DNA of 8,700 bases. It comes from Minisyncoccota bacterium (GTDB taxonomy: Bacteria; Patescibacteriota; Minisyncoccia; UBA6257; GWB1-50-10). The position numbers and the translations under genes are program-made. The notes beneath the pieces were generated by a model, which worked only from the letters and a program-made list of their open reading frames with translations, searched no databases and was not told the origin of the DNA. Location of the stretch: the NCBI GenBank assembly GCA_020062265.1, contig JAGUWR010000026.1, positions 1-8,700 on the forward strand. The letters run 5' to 3'. Positions 1 through 5,947 of this stretch are shown here, piece after piece. Within the stretch, counting starts at the first letter, position 1; each line of letters begins with the position of its first letter.

Positions 1-192
1 TACGAATCACCGCATCGTTTTCAAAAAACTCTTGATGCTTTGCTTCAAGTTTTCGGTGATAATCATCAAATTGTAATTTGCCGCGAGCTTACCAAGATTT
101 ACGAAGAAATTTTCAAAGGCAACATCGCTAAGGTGAGAGAATATTTTGTTGAAGAAAAGATAAGAGGCGAGTTTGTATTAATTGTATCTTGA
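1..192 (+). CDS. rsmI: 16S rRNA (cytidine-2'-O)-methyltransferase RsmI, C-terminal part (5' end outside window)
   Basis: Frame 1 is open from the window edge to TGA at 190-192 and gives the last 63 residues of a protein. It opens with YESPHRF and continues with the CRELTKIYEE stretch, then a glycine-containing turn (FKGN) and a final GEFVLIVS. This order (YESPHR, then ..RELTK..EE..RG, then GE.VLV) is characteristic of the C-terminal half of RsmI, the tetrapyrrole-methylase-fold enzyme that 2'-O-methylates C1402 in the decoding centre of 16S rRNA using S-adenosylmethionine. The S-adenosylmethionine-binding N-terminal part is missing only because the window starts inside the gene. The stop overlaps the next start by one base (TGATG), which suggests translational coupling. 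Family assignment is from motif recognition and is fairly sure. Confidence 0.85.
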   Translation, partial: YESPHRFQKTLDALLQVFGDNHQIVICRELTKIYEEIFKGNIAKVREYFVEEKIRGEFVLIVS

Positions 193-779
193 TGAAACGC
201 TTGTTTGATATTATTGGAGCGATTGGCGGACTTATTTTTATTTTACCGTTCACGCCATTCATTGCTTTAGCGATTATTTTCGAGGACGGTCTTCCGATTT
301 TAGTGAAATTAGACAGGGTAAGCGAAGGGAAAATTATTAAAGTTTATAAATTTCGAACAATGATACGGAGGGCGCAAGAAATGAAGAAAGATTTACTGCA
401 TCTTAACGAAAGAAAAGATGGGCCATTTTTTAAGATAAAAAACGACCCCCGGCTTACGAAAGCAGGGAAGTTCTTGAGGAAATTCCGACTTGATGAATTT
501 CCGCAGTTTATAAATGTTTTAAAAGGCGAGTTATCATTAGTGGGTCCACGTCCGCACGAGCCAGAGGAAATGCTTTACTACCCGTCAGAATTTAAAAAGC
601 TTTATTTCGCTAAGGCCGGGCTGACCGGTCTTTCCCAAGTGAGCGGCGCTTCGGCTTTGCCGTTCTTGAAAGAGATTGAGTTTGACTGCTACTATATCGA
701 AAATCATTCGTTTTGGTTAGATTTGAAAATATTAATGAAAACAGTTTGGATTTTCTTTTCTGACCCAACGGGAATATAA
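192..779 (+). CDS. Monotopic phosphoglycosyl transferase (bacterial sugar transferase, PglC/WcaJ-C-terminal type)
   Basis: A 195-residue protein of the bacterial sugar transferase family, which moves a phospho-sugar from a nucleotide sugar to undecaprenyl phosphate at the inner face of the membrane and so starts glycan assembly. Residues 4-30 form a hydrophobic segment broken by prolines (P19, P22), as in the re-entrant membrane helix of PglC. Then come YKFRTM (52-57), DPRLTKAGKFLRK (85-97), LDEFPQ with the expected catalytic Asp-Glu pair D101-E102, NVLKGELSLVGPRP (108-121) and a KAGLTGLSQVSG block. Its length is that of the minimal PglC-like catalytic unit; the extra membrane domain of WcaJ/WbaP enzymes is absent. 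I chose ATG 192 over TTG 189 because it overlaps the rsmI stop as TGATG and starts directly with the conserved KRLFD. It may supply the lipid-linked first sugar for the glycosyltransferases at 1561-3799, but 780 nt of debris separates them. The sugar is unknown. Confidence 0.9.
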   Translation: MKRLFDIIGAIGGLIFILPFTPFIALAIIFEDGLPILVKLDRVSEGKIIKVYKFRTMIRRAQEMKKDLLHLNERKDGPFFKIKNDPRLTKAGKFLRKFRLDEFPQFINVLKGELSLVGPRPHEPEEMLYYPSEFKKLYFAKAGLTGLSQVSGASALPFLKEIEFDCYYIENHSFWLDLKILMKTVWIFFSDPTGI

Positions 780-884
780 GGCACATATTTCTTTCTTCAT
801 CAAACAAAATCTCCGCCAAAGATAAATAAAACCTCGCTCAAATTAAGAAGTAACGAACATTAATTAATTTCATAGGAGTTTACG

Positions 885-1083
885 ATGAACGCTGAAATGG
901 AATTAGAGAAGGAGCGCAAACAGCGCAATAAAAGGATTTGAGATCGCTGGTAGAGTAAGCGGAATCAAAATATACTCCACGACCACCAATAAAGAAGCTG
1001 TGAAAGAGTATCGAAAACGAGGGATTGAAATTGTCGTCAAAAGCGACATAGTCAAAATCAAGTATTACGCCATGGCGAAATAA
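885..1083 (+). pseudogene. Small ORF of about 65 codons broken by a +1 frameshift; unknown function
   Basis: ATG 885 follows a good ribosome-binding site (AGGAG 874-878, 6-nt spacer). The frame reads a charged start (MNAEMELEKERKQRNK) and stops at TGA 939-941. From about 934 another frame is open to TAA 1081-1083 and encodes 49 protein-like residues starting GFEIAGRVSGIKIYS and ending KIKYYAMAK. Removing one A from the AAAA run at 930-933 joins the two into a 65-residue basic protein, so a one-base insertion explains the break. It may be a recent mutation, an assembly error in the homopolymer or, less likely, programmed +1 frameshifting. I do not recognise the family. No start codon or ribosome-binding site was seen for the downstream piece alone. 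Confidence 0.5.
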
Positions 1084-1127
1084 CAGTGCAAATATATTTA
1101 TATTTTAGAGATACTGCACGATGTCAT

Positions 1128-1151
1128 AGTGTTATGCTACAGCATAGCACT
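1128..1151. repeat. Imperfect palindrome AGTGTTATGCT-AC-AGCATAGCACT
   Basis: Arms 1128-1138 and 1141-1151 are complementary over 11 positions with one G.T, around a 2-nt centre. The inner block ATGCTAcAGCATAG (1134-1147) differs by one base from ATGCTAtAGCATAG at 5883-5896 in the 34-nt palindrome downstream of the DUF4012 gene. The 14-nt stretch GTCATAGTGTTATG (1123-1136), which includes the left arm, recurs exactly at 5908-5921. It overlaps the next palindrome (1147-1168) by five bases. Confidence 0.75.
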
Positions 1152-1168
1152 ACACTATAGTGTAGTGC
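1147..1168. repeat. Perfect 22-nt palindrome, family member 1 (GCACTA ... TAGTGC)
   Basis: The 22 nt are identical to their own reverse complement: outer arms GCACTA and TAGTGC around the centre CACTATAGTG. The element at 5878-5899 has the same arms and length with the centre TGCTATAGCA, so two positions on each side have changed together and symmetry is kept. No loop is left between the arms and no T-run follows, so it does not look like a terminator. Confidence 0.8.
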
Positions 1169-1172
1169 CTCA

Positions 1173-1289
1173 CTAAACTACCTTTGCTTGATAACATTGC
1201 TCGCAATAGACTATTTCTTTGCGGTCAGGGGCGTAGGAGGTCTCAAATTCATTGGGATAATGACTATAGTGCGATCGTGTAGTTACCAT
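1173..1289 (-). pseudogene. C-terminal remnant of a small zinc-ribbon protein
   Basis: Read from the minus strand, ATG 1289-1287 opens a 38-codon frame ending at TAG (plus-strand 1173-1175). The last 26 residues look like genuine protein: NEFETSYAPDR, then EIVYCEQCYQAKVV, with a CxxC knuckle preceded by the xSYAPDRxEIVYC pattern that I associate with C-terminal zinc-ribbon units of CPR proteins. In those units a first CxxC precedes the ETSYAPD part. Here that place is taken by residues (TRSHYSHYP) encoded by palindrome-like DNA (CTATAGTGC, plus strand 1264-1272), so the first zinc knuckle is missing. I therefore read it as a truncated gene end. A real 38-residue protein is possible but has only half a metal site. 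No ribosome-binding site was seen. Confidence 0.45.
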
Positions 1290-1301
1290 GGTATAGCACT
1301 A
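1264..1301. repeat. Degenerate palindromic-family half sites
   Basis: CTATAGTGC (1264-1272) and GCACTA (1296-1301) are the half sites of the palindrome at 1147-1168, here about 23 nt apart and in reversed order. The short palindrome TACCATGGTA lies between them. It resembles a decayed or rearranged copy. The match is short, so confidence is low. Confidence 0.35.
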
Positions 1302-1489
1302 ACAAAAGGCATCTGCTGAGATTAAAGTCAGAGATTGAGTAAAATAAACTTCCCCGACTGAATATTGCCGAAGAGTGTGTCAAAATTCCTGAACGAGAAG
1401 GAAAGAGGCAGAAATTTATCATTGTCTGAATCCCGAATCCTGAGCTTGCCGAAGGGGAGGTTGAATTTGATAAATTCCGTTACTTCTGA
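1301..1489 (+). pseudogene. Degraded ORF remnant with two in-frame stops; unknown family
   Basis: One reading frame (starting at 1301) gives three protein-like pieces separated by TAA 1340-1342 and TGA 1427-1429, and ends at TGA 1487-1489. The middle piece includes LPRLNIAEECVKIPEREG and ends QKFIIV; the last is IPNPELAEGEVEFDKFRYF. Both are charged and hydrophobic in the balanced way of a real protein, and they lie in the same frame with no indel needed. I do not recognise the family and saw no start codon or ribosome-binding site. It could be a chance open frame, though the continuation across two stops argues for a decayed gene. Reading the TGA as a sense codon is unlikely because TGA ends other genes here. 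Confidence 0.3.
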
Positions 1490-1509
1490 CGAGGGGCGAA
1501 GCGGAATTT
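1472..1509. repeat. Hairpin with 8-bp arms AAATTCCG / CGGAATTT
   Basis: Arms 1472-1479 and 1502-1509 are perfectly complementary. Directly inside, CTTC 1483-1486 can pair with GAAG 1498-1501, next to the right arm. No T-run follows, so it is not a clear terminator. It overlaps the end of the degraded ORF and lies 50 nt before the first glycosyltransferase gene. The GCGAAGCGGAATTT side resembles GCGAAGCGAATTTC in the first 23S rRNA insertion (near 8058-8072), perhaps related repeat DNA. Confidence 0.45.
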
Positions 1510-1560
1510 TAACGCTCTGAGGCCTATGAAGGAGGGAGGGTTTGTTTTACAATTATAATA

Positions 1561-2676
1561 ATGCGTGTTGCGGTTTTCCACGATTATCTTAATCAGTTCG
1601 GCGGGGCAGAGAGAGTTTTACAGGCCTTATTTGAGATTTTCCCAAATGCCGATCTCTATACTCTTCTCTATGACGAGAAAAAAACTCTTGGCCTTTTCAA
1701 AAATAAAGTAAAAAAGACCAGCTTTCTTGATAACCGTTTCGTCCGGAACCATCACCGTCTTCTCATACCGTTAATGCCTCTAGCGGCAAAAACAATGACT
1801 ATTGGCGATGGTTATGATCTTATAATTTCCAGCTCGGCCGGTTATGCTAAAGGTTTTGGTCATCGTCATCGGCATAGTCATAATCCTTACCATATTTCCT
1901 ACTGCCACAGTCCGCTTCGCTACGCCTGGGAAATTGATTATTTAAAAGATCTGCCGTTCGCGCCTCTGCCACTTAAAGAATTTGCGGCGAAACCGATCGC
2001 GGGCTGGCTCCGCCACTGGGATAAGCGGGCGGCTGGCCAAGTTAACCTTTTTATTGCAAACTCGGAGTTCATTGCTAAGAAAATTATGTCTTATTACAAT
2101 CGTGAAGCGATCGTTGTCCATCCGCCGGTAGACACAAATATTTTCTACCACCAGCAGCCAAAACCTAAAACCAGCAACTACTTTTTAATGGTTGGCCGTC
2201 TTCTCTACTACAAACGATTTGATCTTGGTATTGAATCTTTCAATCAACTCAAATTGCCGCTTAAAATTGTTGGCTTGGGGCCAGAGTTTAAGAGATTAAA
2301 AAAACTTATTCGCGCCCCGAGAATTGAATTTACTGGTTTGATAAAAGACAATGAATTAAGGAATCTTTATAATGAAGCCCAGGGATTAATTTTCCCTCAA
2401 GCGGAAGATTTCGGGCTTGTTGCGGCTGAAGCTCAAGCTTGCGGTTTACCGGTGATTGCTTTTAACGGCGGCGGCGCTCAAGAAATAGTTGAAAACAGAA
2501 AAACCGGCCTATTTTTTGAACAGCAAACAGCGACGGCGATTGCCGCGCCCGTCAAAGAATTTGAAAAATTATCTTTTGACAGGAAATACATTGCCAGCCG
2601 CGCCAAACGTTTTTCCAAAGAAGAATTCAAGAAGAAAATTTCGGAAATTTTAAGCAATAACGGTTTCTTTTTTTAA
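1561..2676 (+). CDS. GT4-family glycosyltransferase (GT-B fold), first of two
   Basis: A 371-residue retaining glycosyltransferase of the GT4 group, cytosolic or membrane-associated, adding a sugar from a nucleotide donor to a growing glycan. The N-terminal half starts MRVAVFHDYL and has the glycine-rich GGAERV (14-19) and the HISYCHSPLRYAWE block of the acceptor-side domain. The C-terminal half has VGRLLYYKRFD and the donor-binding QAEDFGLVAAEAQACGLPVIA stretch with the expected E-x7-E pair (E282, E290). Its length is usual for the family. A His-alternating tract, HRHRHSH at 101-107, precedes the conserved YCH; it looks like a local repeat expansion. ATG 1561 is the only start after the in-frame stop at 1510-1512. 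The nearest Shine-Dalgarno-like run (GGAGGGAGGG, 1531-1540) is 20 nt away, too far to be ordinary, and TATAAT (1554-1559) abuts the ATG. The next gene starts 4 nt after the stop. Donor and acceptor cannot be told from sequence. Confidence 0.92.
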   Translation: MRVAVFHDYLNQFGGAERVLQALFEIFPNADLYTLLYDEKKTLGLFKNKVKKTSFLDNRFVRNHHRLLIPLMPLAAKTMTIGDGYDLIISSSAGYAKGFGHRHRHSHNPYHISYCHSPLRYAWEIDYLKDLPFAPLPLKEFAAKPIAGWLRHWDKRAAGQVNLFIANSEFIAKKIMSYYNREAIVVHPPVDTNIFYHQQPKPKTSNYFLMVGRLLYYKRFDLGIESFNQLKLPLKIVGLGPEFKRLKKLIRAPRIEFTGLIKDNELRNLYNEAQGLIFPQAEDFGLVAAEAQACGLPVIAFNGGGAQEIVENRKTGLFFEQQTATAIAAPVKEFEKLSFDRKYIASRAKRFSKEEFKKKISEILSNNGFFF

Positions 2677-2680
2677 CGCG

Positions 2681-3799
2681 ATGAAAATTTTCATTGATGC
2701 CAGGGTGCTAAACGGCGGAATGCTGTCGGGCATTTACGAGTATAGCCGTCATTTAATCGCTAATTTATTGGCGGTTGACGATTTTAACGATTATGTTTTT
2801 TTTCTTAACAGTTTTCGCCGAGCAAAAGGTAAAGATTTTTTTGGAAATAAAGATAAAACCAGAATTTCTTTAGTTGACTACCACTTGCCGAACCGGCTCT
2901 TGGATTTGAGCGCTAAATTCTTTTCTCTCCCGAAAATTGACCGGCTTATCAAAGCCGACGTTTTCTACAGTCCCAACATAAATATTCTCGCCTTTTCAAA
3001 CCCCTCAAGAAGAATTTTAACGGTTCACGACCTCTCCTTCATTCATTATCCGGAATTTTTTGGCTGGCGGGAGCGGCTCTGGCATTGGCGGCAAGATTTG
3101 GGAAAACAGTTCCAAGCCATCGGTTTGGTCATTGCCGTATCGGATTTTACCAAAAAAGACGTTATTGAAACCCTCCGTCTTCCCGAAGAAAATGTCTTGA
3201 GAATTTATCCCGGCGTCAATCCTTTCTATAAGCCGGTGAAATTCCCGCCGCCGGTAAAACCTTTTCTTTTTTACTTAGGAATGATTGAGCCGCGAAAAAA
3301 CATCAGCGGTATTATTAAGGCATTTAACATCATAAAACAAAAACGCCAATTCAAAGATTTGGGATTAATCATTGCCGGCGATAAAGGCTGGCTTTATGAT
3401 AAAATTTTTAAAGAGGCCGAGGAGTCGCCAGCCGGGTCGGCCATTCGTTTTGTCGGCCGGGTTTCCGAAGAAAAAACGTTGGAATTGTACAATACGGCTT
3501 CGGCTTTTGTTTATCCTTCGTTTTTTGAAGGATTTGGTTTCCCGCCGCTGGAAGCTCAGACCTGCGGTCTGCCGGTGATTGCTTCCAATCGAACTTCTTT
3601 CCCTGAAATCCTCGGCCGGTCGGCTCTTCTCGTTAATCCTATTAGTGTTCCTGAAATCGCATCGGCAATCGAAGCAATATTGACTAATAACACTCTTCAC
3701 AATAGCTTGGTCAGTAAAGGTTTTGAAAACGTGAAAAGGTTTAATTGGGATATGACTGTCAGGGAATTAATATCAATATGCCAAAAATTGTACCGGTAA
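2681..3799 (+). CDS. GT4-family glycosyltransferase (GT-B fold), second of two
   Basis: A 372-residue GT4 glycosyltransferase, diverged from its neighbour but of similar length. It starts MKIFIDARVLNGG and has the G.YEYSRHL segment typical of mannosyltransferase-like members, then LTVHDLSFIHYPEFF, VIAVSDFTKKD, a FLYLGMIEPRKNI start to the second domain, and the donor site PSFFEGFGFPPLEAQTCGLP with the E-x7-E pair E283 and E291. The likely role is adding a second sugar in the same glycan pathway; specificity cannot be read. ATG 2681 lies 4 nt after the previous stop with no clear ribosome-binding site, so expression probably relies on coupling. Its end overlaps the DUF4012 gene by 22 nt, supporting a three-gene operon (1561-5871). 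Confidence 0.92.
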   Translation: MKIFIDARVLNGGMLSGIYEYSRHLIANLLAVDDFNDYVFFLNSFRRAKGKDFFGNKDKTRISLVDYHLPNRLLDLSAKFFSLPKIDRLIKADVFYSPNINILAFSNPSRRILTVHDLSFIHYPEFFGWRERLWHWRQDLGKQFQAIGLVIAVSDFTKKDVIETLRLPEENVLRIYPGVNPFYKPVKFPPPVKPFLFYLGMIEPRKNISGIIKAFNIIKQKRQFKDLGLIIAGDKGWLYDKIFKEAEESPAGSAIRFVGRVSEEKTLELYNTASAFVYPSFFEGFGFPPLEAQTCGLPVIASNRTSFPEILGRSALLVNPISVPEIASAIEAILTNNTLHNSLVSKGFENVKRFNWDMTVRELISICQKLYR

Positions 3800-5871
3800 A
3801 AAATATAGATTCGGTTTTAGTTGACGTGAAGCGTCCTGACGGCGACTACCGTCGCCGTCAGCAGGCAGTCAATCTTGCCGGGCTTACGCCGCCGTCTCTT
3901 ATTCTTTATCGTCGTTCTCGGCTGCCCATTAAACTTATTGTGTTGTTCTTTGTTATTGCCGTCGGCGGTGCCGGATTCTGGGCAAGCGTTAATTTCAAAC
4001 AAATCACCGCTGATTTAGAAGCGAATGCCGGCTTAGTTATCGTCAATTTCTCAACTTCGCTTAAATCACTCCGTGAGTTTAGACCAGATCAGGCGTCACA
4101 CTATCTTCAAGAAAATGAAAATCTTCTTGCGAATTTAGCCGGTATTCTCAACCGCTACGGCAGTCAACGGTTGATGGAAGTGGTGGAAAAAGTAGTTCCT
4201 GAAATGCGCGAAGCGCGGGCCTTAGTCGATGAAATCCAAATTCTTAACCGAACCACTCTTAAAGCAACCGAACTCTTAGACGATTTGAGACTTAACACTT
4301 TTATTTATTTTCAAAGCGATGGCCCGACTCTTCTTGCCCGGCTTGGCGAGTTACGCAATGTTCTCAATGATCTTATTAAAAGAGGTGAAGCTATTCAGAA
4401 AAGGACAGCTGCTTTGCGCGGCGTTTCCTCGGCTCTTGATGAAATAGGAGTTCTTGCCAGCGCTCACTATTTTACCTATCAGCCCGAACTGCACCGTTGG
4501 GAAAGATTTTTAGACGGTCTTCTTGTGCTTCTCAATTGGCAAGGAGATATTCATTTTTTAGTGCTTTTCCAGAATCCTTCTGAAATCCGGCCCGGCGGCG
4601 GTTTTATCGGCAGTTATGCCGACGTCATTGTCCGGAATGGTCAGCTTTATTTAATTGACGTCCGCGATATTTACGACGCCGAGGGACAGCTTGATTTATT
4701 GGTGATACCGCCGCAGCCGCTTCAAGCGACTACTCATATTTGGGGAGCGCGCGATGCCAATTGGTTCTTTGATTTTCCAACTTCAGCAAAAGGGACGGTT
4801 TATTTTTTGGAAAAATCAAAATTGTATCAAGAACAAAACATAAGTTTTGAAGCGGCGACGGCTATTAATATAGACGTTTTTAAAAGCATTTTAAATATTA
4901 CTGGCTCTATTGAACTTGAGAATAGTTTAATAATTAGTGAAGACAATGTTGTGAAAGAATTACGTCAGGAAATTGAAAAGGCTAAGGCTGATAAAAACCC
5001 TTATCCTAAGCAAATTTTAAGAAAATTAACCCCTATTGTTATAGAAAAGATAAAAGATTTTAATTTTTCTCAGAAAGAAAAACTAATAGAGAATATTTTA
5101 AAAAATATTGAAGAAAAGGACATTATGTTTTTTGCTAAAGATAAAGCGCTTCAGGATTTCTTCGCGGCCCAGGGTATTGCCGGCGCAGTTGTTTCCTTGC
5201 CTCACAACTTTCTCGGCAACTATCTTGGGATCGTGAACGCAAACATTGAAGGCGCTAAGAGTGATGCTTTTATAAAACAAGAGATTGAGCTCGAGATTAC
5301 TATTGACAGCCGCGGCGGTTCTTCAAATAATCTCACCGTGCGGCGAACACATTTTGGCGACAAAGAAAAAGAATTGTGGTGGCGGAAACAAAATCAGAAT
5401 TATCTGCAGATATTCGCCAATCCCGGCGCTACTTTTGTTTCTCTAAAAGGCAATAACAATCCACCTTCTAAGTTTCGTGAAGTTAATTACGAAACCCAGG
5501 GCTATCGAACCGATCCGGACGTTGTCGCGATTGAACAAACGAATATTTTTCTTAGTGATTATAAAACCTGGGTAGGCCAGGCATTCGGGAAAACGGTTTT
5601 TGGGGCTTGGTTTACGGTGCCGGCTGGGAGAACAAAAGAACTTGAACTCCGCTACCAAGTGCCGCCGCCCTCGACCGGCGGCATTGAGTCGGTGCGCCCT
5701 TATGAGTTTATTTACGAAAAGCAGTCCGGCGTTGATACTCGTCTAAAACTCACCGTCCATGCGCCGTTGGGGTACAGATTCCAAAAGAGCGGCAGTTCAG
5801 TATTCGCTTTTGATGATGAAGTGAAAGAAGGACGTTTCATTCAAAAACTTACCCTGATTCCGGCGAATTAA
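3778..5871 (+). CDS. DUF4012 domain membrane protein
   Basis: A 697-residue protein with a short basic N-terminal region, one membrane helix at about 51-71 (IKLIVLFFVIAVGGAGFWASV) and a large part presumably outside the membrane. About 75-250 is mostly helical and charged. The DUF4012 signature follows: FQNPSEIRPGGGFIGSY (264-280), then a DIYDAEGQL segment, RDANWFFDFPTSA (325-337), and the AINIDVFKSILNITGSIEL block (362-380). The family has no established biochemical role; it is common in CPR and Gram-positive bacteria near polysaccharide genes. Two glycosyltransferases directly upstream suggest a part in glycan export, attachment or modification, which is inference. I preferred ATG 3778 over the in-frame ATG 3745: it begins MPKIVPV, has a weak AGGGA 12 nt upstream and overlaps the previous gene less. 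Residues 342-456 are encoded by DNA clearly richer in A+T than either side. Function unknown; family fairly sure. Confidence 0.88.
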   Translation: MPKIVPVKNIDSVLVDVKRPDGDYRRRQQAVNLAGLTPPSLILYRRSRLPIKLIVLFFVIAVGGAGFWASVNFKQITADLEANAGLVIVNFSTSLKSLREFRPDQASHYLQENENLLANLAGILNRYGSQRLMEVVEKVVPEMREARALVDEIQILNRTTLKATELLDDLRLNTFIYFQSDGPTLLARLGELRNVLNDLIKRGEAIQKRTAALRGVSSALDEIGVLASAHYFTYQPELHRWERFLDGLLVLLNWQGDIHFLVLFQNPSEIRPGGGFIGSYADVIVRNGQLYLIDVRDIYDAEGQLDLLVIPPQPLQATTHIWGARDANWFFDFPTSAKGTVYFLEKSKLYQEQNISFEAATAINIDVFKSILNITGSIELENSLIISEDNVVKELRQEIEKAKADKNPYPKQILRKLTPIVIEKIKDFNFSQKEKLIENILKNIEEKDIMFFAKDKALQDFFAAQGIAGAVVSLPHNFLGNYLGIVNANIEGAKSDAFIKQEIELEITIDSRGGSSNNLTVRRTHFGDKEKELWWRKQNQNYLQIFANPGATFVSLKGNNNPPSKFREVNYETQGYRTDPDVVAIEQTNIFLSDYKTWVGQAFGKTVFGAWFTVPAGRTKELELRYQVPPPSTGGIESVRPYEFIYEKQSGVDTRLKLTVHAPLGYRFQKSGSSVFAFDDEVKEGRFIQKLTLIPAN

Positions 5872-5905
5872 GTCAAAGCACTATGCTATAGCATAGTGCT
5901 TTGAC
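5872..5905. repeat. Perfect 34-nt palindrome, family member 2, just after the DUF4012 stop
   Basis: The 34 nt are their own reverse complement: 17-nt arms GTCAAAGCACTATGCTA / TAGCATAGTGCTTTGAC with no loop. The inner 22 nt (5878-5899) share arms GCACTA/TAGTGC with 1147-1168 and differ at the centre in a paired way. It begins one base after the DUF4012 stop. As RNA it would make a hairpin of about 15 bp, but CGCGTC and not a T-run follows, so an intrinsic terminator is doubtful. It could be an RNA 3'-end stabiliser, a protein-binding or recombination site, or a small mobile palindrome. Confidence 0.85.
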
Positions 5906-5907
5906 GC

Positions 5908-5921
5908 GTCATAGTGTTATG
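5908..5921 (+). repeat. 14-nt direct repeat of 1123-1136 (GTCATAGTGTTATG)
   Basis: An exact second copy of GTCATAGTGTTATG lies 2 nt after the 34-nt palindrome. At the first locus it overlaps the left side of the palindromes; here it follows, so the order of the parts differs. It lies 26 nt before the truB start, in the only gap between the glycan operon and truB. Confidence 0.75.
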
Positions 5922-5947
5922 TTAATTAAGATTCAGCGATCAATTTT

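Noticed and set aside
610..819. Open frame of 69 codons on the minus strand over the end of the sugar transferase
   Set aside because: It covers the conserved C-terminal motifs of the + strand gene; no ribosome-binding site or family match.
1427..1489. TGA read as glycine (Gracilibacteria/SR1 code) to rescue the broken ORF
   Set aside because: TGA ends rsmI, truB and pcm at or near expected ends, and a TAA also breaks the same frame.
1531..1559. Promoter (TATAAT at 1554-1559) for the first glycosyltransferase
   Set aside because: The hexamer touches the start codon, there is no -35 at the right distance, and transcription would begin inside the gene.
3365..3700. Open frame of 111 codons on the minus strand
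   Set aside because: It is antisense to the conserved donor site of the second GT4 gene and shows no recognisable motif; a shadow of its codon bias.
3745..3777. Upstream ATG 3745 as the DUF4012 start
   Set aside because: It would enlarge the overlap with the second GT4 gene to 55 nt and add residues (MGYDCQGININ) that look like out-of-frame reading of that gene's end.
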